Source of the DNA: Pseudomonadota bacterium | Lineage (GTDB): Bacteria; Myxococcota; Polyangia; Polyangiales; Polyangiaceae | Length of the DNA stretch: 9,736 nt | Assembly: GCA_023419055.1 (NCBI GenBank) | Contig: JAEZYO010000937.1 | Location: 1-9,736 of the forward strand | Direction: 5' to 3' | In this document: one piece after another, positions 5,781 through 9,736 of the stretch | Layout of the letters: each line of letters opens with the position of its first letter | Position numbering within the stretch: position 1 is the first letter of the stretch | Notes under the pieces: model-generated | Database searches by the model: none | Seen by the model: the letters and a program-made list of their open reading frames with translations, nothing else | Told to the model about the DNA's origin: nothing | Translations under genes and position numbers: made by a program

Positions 5781-6135
5781 CTTCGCGCACGAACTCGCGC
5801 GGGTTCTCGTGTCGCGCTACGGCCGCGAGGAGACCTACACGCCTGGCCGGGTCGTCACCGCGTTACGGCAAAGTCGCCTCTCCGTCGAGTTCGAGCTCTG
5901 CGCGATCGCGATGTTCTCGACGCGAATCGCTTTCGTCGATTGGCTCACGCTTCAACGTCAGGGGGGAGCTGGTGACAGAAAAGGATGGAGCGCGCTCTAC
6001 GACCACCTCCGTCACGAAGCTGCAGTCGAGGTCAACGACGGGAGCTACTCTTTCGTCCCGCGCGAGCAGCGCGCGATCGCGATGGACAACGGAGACGACA
6101 GGGACGCAGCAACGCGCTGGGGCGTGGGGCTCTGA
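5773..6135 (+). CDS. Small hypothetical protein, possibly DUF6559-like
   Basis: A 120-residue soluble protein with third-position G/C bias like its neighbours, so probably real. The core LVSRYGREETYTPGRVVTALRQ...EFELCAIAMF (about 12-48) followed by SALYDHLRHEAA (73-84) reminds me of small proteobacterial proteins with a YTPGQV...YAMF pattern that I associate with DUF6559. That link is from memory and weak; no function is known to me. TTG 5773 is the first usual start after the in-frame TGA at 5713 and has GGAGGAG 9 bases upstream. Oddly, the in-frame codons before it (5731-5772, IFACWWKNAEERNA) also look protein-like and would fit such a family's N-terminus, yet contain no ATG, GTG or TTG. 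The tail after about residue 100 is acidic and probably disordered. Confidence 0.65.
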   Translation: MRSFAHELARVLVSRYGREETYTPGRVVTALRQSRLSVEFELCAIAMFSTRIAFVDWLTLQRQGGAGDRKGWSALYDHLRHEAAVEVNDGSYSFVPREQRAIAMDNGDDRDAATRWGVGL

Positions 6136-6140
6136 GCCCC
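6126..6140. terminator. Small hairpin between convergent genes
   Basis: GGGGCT (6126-6131) and AGCCCC (6135-6140) form a 6-bp stem with a 3-base loop across the stop codon of the 5773 gene, 10 bases from the converging lipoprotein stop. There is no T-run on either strand, so it is at best a weak two-way terminator. Confidence 0.25.
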
Positions 6141-6150
6141 GAAACCGTCT

Positions 6151-6885
6151 CTACTCTTCGTTCGCCATGCGCTTCACGAGCGCACGGTAGCGCTGGTCTT
6201 TGCGAAGCGGGCCGAGCTCGCTCTGCGTCTCCGAGCGACGAATCCAGTCCGCGACCGAGTAGTGGGTGCGCAGAAACTTCGGCCGCGAACGGGCGCGCGC
6301 GAGCGCGAGCGTCTGCTCGAAGTGCTGGTAACAACGGTCGCGGTCGTCGGCGAGGCACTCGCTCCGCGCGAGGTTGTATTGAACCTCCGCGCTCTCGGGG
6401 TACTCGCGCTCGAGCGCGTGAAGCTCGTTCTTTGCGGCGGCGGCGTCGTCTTTGCGCAGGTGCGTGAACGCGATGTGAAGCGCCCCGTAGTAGCGCTCGG
6501 GCGTCGAGAGCTTGCAGCCGAGCGAGTCGAGCTTCCGAGCCTCGTTATAGAAGGCGAGGGCGCGGTCGGCGGAACCGAGATAGTCCGCCTTCTCGTCGAA
6601 CAGATCGGCGTCGCCTCGCCACACGCGCAGGTTCGAGCTCTCCGGGTACTTGGTAAGGAGCGCGTCGAAACTCTTCCGCGCCTCGGGGTACTTTTGCTCC
6701 TTCACCAACCGCTCGGCTGGTCGGGCGTCCGCGCGCGGGGGGTCGACGCTGTAGCCGGCCTGACAGGGTCGGCTAGCCGGTGCAGATTGAGACTGTGCTG
6801 GTCCCTTTTGAGGCGGGTCCTGGCATCCGGCTAGCAGGCCAGACAGGGCGAGCAGGAACGAAACCACCGGGGAAGAGCGGGCCAT
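6151..6885 (-). CDS. TPR-like lipoprotein
   Basis: A 244-residue secreted lipoprotein. The N-terminus has Arg3, a hydrophobic core (VVSFLLALSGLLAG) and lipobox LLAG|C with Cys21 as the expected lipidation site. A Gln/Pro/Ser linker follows, then helical repeats like tetratricopeptides: roughly AERLVKEQKYPEARKSFDAL, then RYYGALHIAFTHLRKDDAAA, then AEVQYNLARSECLADDRDRC. TPR lipoproteins usually scaffold envelope protein complexes; no partner is visible here. The frame is open back to 7137, but ATG 6885 is chosen because the signal peptide begins exactly there. No Shine-Dalgarno match precedes it; instead an A/T-rich hairpin occupies that position (6892-6906). It is convergent with the 5773 gene and divergent from gltB. 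Confidence 0.82.
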   Translation of the reverse strand: MARSSPVVSFLLALSGLLAGCQDPPQKGPAQSQSAPASRPCQAGYSVDPPRADARPAERLVKEQKYPEARKSFDALLTKYPESSNLRVWRGDADLFDEKADYLGSADRALAFYNEARKLDSLGCKLSTPERYYGALHIAFTHLRKDDAAAAKNELHALEREYPESAEVQYNLARSECLADDRDRCYQHFEQTLALARARSRPKFLRTHYSVADWIRRSETQSELGPLRKDQRYRALVKRMANEE

Positions 6886-6891
6886 GGAGAG

Positions 6892-6906
6892 AAAACCCAA
6901 GGTTTT
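6892..6906 (-). promoter_or_regulatory. Hairpin in the leader of the lipoprotein gene
   Basis: AAAACC (6892-6897) and GGTTTT (6901-6906) are inverted copies with a 3-base loop, 6-20 bases upstream of the lipoprotein ATG (6885, minus strand). The place where a ribosome site would lie has no purine-rich match. The hairpin may affect translation, or the true transcript may be leaderless. Confidence 0.3.
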
Positions 6907-6937
6907 TCGGCCGAGAGCAACTAGAAGACACTGGCCG

Positions 6938-6975
6938 GGAACGAACCCGGAACGAACCTGGAACCGGAACCGGAG
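6938..6975. repeat. Tandem 11-bp direct repeats in the lipoprotein-gltB gap
   Basis: Consecutive units read GGAACGAACCC (6938-6948), GGAACGAACCT (6949-6959), GGAACC (6960-6965), GGAACC (6966-6971), then GGAGC. The first two 11-mers differ at the last base only. Eleven bases is about one DNA turn, so the units would lie on one face of the helix, as in a regulator array. Replication slippage in a neutral spacer is the simpler alternative. Confidence 0.6.
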
Positions 6976-7003
6976 CACCGATCGCCTCATCCGAACCGAT
7001 AGT

Positions 7004-7018
7004 TGACGCAGGGCGTCA
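7004..7018. promoter_or_regulatory. TGACGC-AGG-GCGTCA dyad upstream of gltB
   Basis: Perfect 6-bp arms (7004-7009 and 7013-7018) flank AGG. The site lies just upstream of the proposed gltB -35, where an activator or shared regulator of the divergent pair could bind. A tandem CTGACCC/CTGACCA follows at 7029-7042 and overlaps the -35. Binding is inferred. Confidence 0.4.
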
Positions 7019-7035
7019 GACCCTATTACTGACCC

Positions 7036-7064
7036 CTGACCAGATGGCCACAAAAGCCTATACT
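7036..7064 (+). promoter_or_regulatory. Sigma-70-like promoter for gltB
   Basis: CTGACC (7036-7041, 4/6 to TTGACA) and TATACT (7059-7064, 5/6 to TATAAT) are separated by 17 bases, the best such pair in the gap. Transcription would start near 7071, about 70 bases before the gltB ATG. A 5-bp hairpin CCCCG-CTCT-CGGGG (7072-7085) would fall at the very 5' end of the message. Confidence 0.45.
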
Positions 7065-7142
7065 CGGAACCCCCCGCTCTCGGGGTGAATAAAGCCCACC
7101 GACCGGTGAGCGCACCTTTCAACCTACGAACCGACACGCGAA

Positions 7143-9736
7143 ATGACTCTCCCGCCTCGTTCTGGCCTGTACGACCCTCGTTTTGAACGCGACGCCTGTG
7201 GCGTTGGTTTCATCGCGAACATCAAGGGGGAAGCGAGCCACGATATCGTCCGGAAGGGCGTCGACATTCTTTTGAACCTAGTGCATCGCGGCGCGACAGG
7301 CTGCGATCCCTTGACCGGAGACGGAGCCGGCATCTTGATTCAGGTGCCGCACGAGTTCTTCAAGCGTGAGTTCGAAGAAGCGGACATCGAGCTGCCCGAA
7401 GCTGGCCGCTACGGTGTGGGCTGCGTCTTCCTGCCGCGCGATCGCAACGATCGCCGGCGCTGTCAGCAGATCTTCGAAGACAAGATCTTCGGCACGGGTC
7501 AGAAGCTCCTCGGCTGGCGTGACGTTCGCGTGAACGAGAGCGCGCTCGGTCCGCTCGCGCGTAAGAGCGCCCCGGTCATCAAGCAGGTGTTCATCGGCTC
7601 TGCCGAAGAGGACGAGGCGAGCTTCGAGCGGAAGCTCTTCGTGATCCGCAAGTGGGCGGAGCGCACCGTCCGCGAGAGCAACATCGCGGGCAAGGGCTCG
7701 TTTTACATCCCGAGCCTGTCGTCGAAGACGATCATCTACAAAGGGCTCCTGCTCGCGGAGCAGCTCACCGGCTTCTACACGGAGCTCGACGATCCTTCGA
7801 TCAAGAGCGCGCTCGCGCTCGTGCACCAGCGCTTCAGCACGAACACGTTCCCGACGTGGGAGCTCGCGCAGCCGTTCCGCACGCTGGCGCACAACGGCGA
7901 GATCAACACCGTGCGCGGCAACAGCGCGTGGATGGGCGCCCGTGAGCAGCTCTTCGACTCGGATCAGATCTTCGGCGAGGACATCCGTCACATCCTGCCC
8001 ACCATCGCCCCCGGCGGCAGTGATTCGGCGCAGCTCGACAACACGGCGGAGCTCTTGCTCCACGCGGGCCGGCCGCTCCCGCACGTCATGATGATGCTCG
8101 TGCCGGAGGCCTGGCAGAACGACGAGCTCATGCCGCAGCACAAGCGGGACTTCTACGAGTACCACTCGTGCTTGGTGGAGCCCTGGGACGGCCCCGCGGC
8201 GCTCGCGTTCACGGACGGCAAGCGCATCGGCGGCATTTTGGACCGCAACGGCTTGCGCCCCGCGCGCTGGACCGTGACCAAGGACGGCCTCGTCGTGCTC
8301 GCGTCCGAGACCGGCGTGCTCGACTTCCCGCCCGAGAACGTGGAGCGCAGGGGTCGCCTCGAGCCCGGGCGCATGTTCCTCGTCGACACGGAGAAGGGTC
8401 GCCTCGTCGAGGACGAGGAGATCAAGGACGAGATCTGCAAGAAGAAGCCGTACGGTCGCTGGCTGCGCGAGAACAAGATCTCGCTCTCCGAGATCGAGGT
8501 CTCGCCGCCCACCGCGACGCGCCGTGAGACCACGACGCTGCTCCAGCGCCAGAAGGTGTTCGGCTACACCCAGGAAGACCTGAGCTTCCTCATGGCGCCG
8601 ATGGCCGAGAAGGGCGACGAAGCCCGCGGCTCGATGGGCACGGACACGCCGCTCGCCGTGCTCTCGGACGAGCCGCAGCCGCTCTTCAACTACTTCAAGC
8701 AGCACTTCGCCCAGGTCACCAACCCCGCGATCGACCCGATCCGCGAGGAGATGGTGATGAGCCTCAAGAGCTACATCGGCGGTGAGGACAACCTCCTCCA
8801 GGAGCTGCCCGATCACGCGCAGATGCTCGAGCTCCCGCACCCGATCCTCACGAACGAGGATCTGGCGAAGCTCCGCGAGACGCACCTCCAGCAGGTGCGC
8901 CAGCCGCCGACCTTGCCGATGCTCTACCCGATCGCGGAGGGCGGGGCGGGGCTCAAGGCCGCGCTCGACGAGCTCTGTCGCCAGGCGTCGCTCGCCGTCC
9001 TCAAGGGGCACGGCCTGCTCGTCTTGAGCGATCGCGGTTCGAACGAGCACATGGCGCCCGTGCCGAGCCTGCTCGCGACCGGCGCGGTGCATCACCACCT
9101 GATGCGCAACGGCACGCGCATGAAGGTGGGCATCCTCGTCGAGACCGGCGAGGCCCGAGAGATCCACCACTTCTGTCTGCTCATCGGCTACGGCGCGGGC
9201 GCGGTGAACCCGTACCTCGCGTTCGAGACGCTCGACGACATGACGAAGAGCGGGCTGTTCCCGGGCCTGAAGGATCCGGCGACCGCGCGCCAGAAGTACA
9301 TCAAGGCGATCAACAAGGGCTTGCTCAAGGTCATGAGCAAGATGGGGATCAGCACGCTGCAGAGCTACCACGGCGCGCAGATCTTCGAGGCCATCGGGCT
9401 CTCGCCCGAGGTGGTCGACGCCTATTTCACGGGCACGAGCTCGCGCATCTCCGGCATCGACCTCGACGTCCTCGCCGAGGAGACCGAGCGCCGCCACGAG
9501 CGCGCGTACCCGAAGGTCACCCAGCCGAAGCCCCTGCTCGAGATCGGCGGGCAGTATCACTACCGCGCGCAGGGCGAGCGCCACCTCTGGAACCCGACCA
9601 CGATCTCGAAGCTCCAGCATGCCGTCCGCATGGAGGACATCAAGAGCTACCGGGAGTACGCGAACGCCATCAACGAGCAGGCGGCGGGGCTCATCACGCT
9701 CCGCGGCATGTGGGATCTCGACTTCCCCGAGCAAGG
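7143..9736 (+). CDS. gltB: Glutamate synthase large subunit, 3'-truncated by the window edge
   Basis: GltB turns glutamine and 2-oxoglutarate into two glutamates, using electrons passed from the small subunit GltD. The window holds 864 codons of a gene usually near 1500. After a short propeptide (1-18) comes Cys19 in DACGVGFIAN, the nucleophile that becomes the N-terminus of the mature class II amidotransferase domain. Other landmarks are HRGATGCDPLTGDGAG (about 49-64), HQRFSTNTFP, HNGEINTVRGN (250-260), GGSDSAQLDN and LDRNGLRPARW. The central domain follows (VFGYTQEDLSFLMAPMAEKG; VLSDRGSNEHMAPVPSLLA; SKMGISTLQSYHGAQIFEAIG), ending with NPTTISKLQHAVR. The FMN/iron-sulfur synthase domain would begin near the cut. 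ATG 7143 lacks a clear ribosome site but fits the family N-terminus. No in-frame stop interrupts the visible part. Confidence 0.97.
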   Translation, partial: MTLPPRSGLYDPRFERDACGVGFIANIKGEASHDIVRKGVDILLNLVHRGATGCDPLTGDGAGILIQVPHEFFKREFEEADIELPEAGRYGVGCVFLPRDRNDRRRCQQIFEDKIFGTGQKLLGWRDVRVNESALGPLARKSAPVIKQVFIGSAEEDEASFERKLFVIRKWAERTVRESNIAGKGSFYIPSLSSKTIIYKGLLLAEQLTGFYTELDDPSIKSALALVHQRFSTNTFPTWELAQPFRTLAHNGEINTVRGNSAWMGAREQLFDSDQIFGEDIRHILPTIAPGGSDSAQLDNTAELLLHAGRPLPHVMMMLVPEAWQNDELMPQHKRDFYEYHSCLVEPWDGPAALAFTDGKRIGGILDRNGLRPARWTVTKDGLVVLASETGVLDFPPENVERRGRLEPGRMFLVDTEKGRLVEDEEIKDEICKKKPYGRWLRENKISLSEIEVSPPTATRRETTTLLQRQKVFGYTQEDLSFLMAPMAEKGDEARGSMGTDTPLAVLSDEPQPLFNYFKQHFAQVTNPAIDPIREEMVMSLKSYIGGEDNLLQELPDHAQMLELPHPILTNEDLAKLRETHLQQVRQPPTLPMLYPIAEGGAGLKAALDELCRQASLAVLKGHGLLVLSDRGSNEHMAPVPSLLATGAVHHHLMRNGTRMKVGILVETGEAREIHHFCLLIGYGAGAVNPYLAFETLDDMTKSGLFPGLKDPATARQKYIKAINKGLLKVMSKMGISTLQSYHGAQIFEAIGLSPEVVDAYFTGTSSRISGIDLDVLAEETERRHERAYPKVTQPKPLLEIGGQYHYRAQGERHLWNPTTISKLQHAVRMEDIKSYREYANAINEQAAGLITLRGMWDLDFPEQ

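Noticed and set aside
6262..6834. Plus-strand open frame of 190 codons opposite the lipoprotein
   Set aside because: The minus frame has a clear signal peptide, lipobox and helical repeats; this frame has no motif.
7278..9734. Minus-strand open frame of 818 codons
   Set aside because: It lies entirely antisense to gltB, whose motifs are unmistakable. Its product is Arg/Leu/Glu/His-rich repetitive sequence, as expected from the opposite strand of G/C-ending codons.
1..9736. CRISPR arrays, tRNA or rRNA genes, insertion sequences, toxin-antitoxin or phage-defence genes
   Set aside because: No regularly spaced repeats, cloverleaf-like sequence, transposase motifs, terminal repeats or defence-domain motifs were seen on either strand.

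Overview
The window is high-GC DNA with strong G/C preference at third codon positions. It carries an HTTM-domain membrane protein, a TTG-started small protein, a lipoprotein and a well-matched sigma-54-type promoter. This mix fits a delta-proteobacterial lineage such as the Myxococcota (Polyangiales-like). That placement is inferred from base composition and gene style; no marker gene settles it.

Layout. 29-2802 (+): an HTTM membrane protein followed by a PlsC-type acyltransferase, coupled by a GTGA start/stop overlap. 2803-3057: a 255-base gap with small inverted repeats. 3058-3864 (+): an SpsF-like cytidylyltransferase. It converges, with only 7 bases between stops, on 3872-4579 (-): an LpxH-like metallophosphoesterase. 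The phosphoesterase is preceded by a sigma-54-like -24/-12 promoter with dyads behind it and a terminator-like hairpin from the next gene. 4821-5621 (-): an unrecognised protein with an internal 32-residue duplication. 5773-6135 (+): a small divergent hypothetical protein; a perfect 20-bp palindrome lies at its start codon. 6151-6885 (-): a TPR-like lipoprotein. It is divergent from 7143-9736 (+): the N-terminal part of glutamate synthase large subunit (gltB), cut by the window edge. The shared 257-base gap holds tandem 11-bp repeats, a dyad and a likely gltB promoter.

Function. The first half leans to the envelope: membrane protein, phosphatidic-acid synthesis, nucleotide-sugar activation and a lipid-A-type phosphoesterase. 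These genes do not form one operon, so a shared pathway is only suggestive. gltB is central nitrogen metabolism. I see no tRNA, rRNA, insertion sequence, CRISPR array or phage gene, and nothing that convincingly forms a new multi-gene system. The most interesting signals are regulatory (4625-4726, 5713-5780, 6938-7018) plus two apparent losses of key residues in otherwise recognisable domains.
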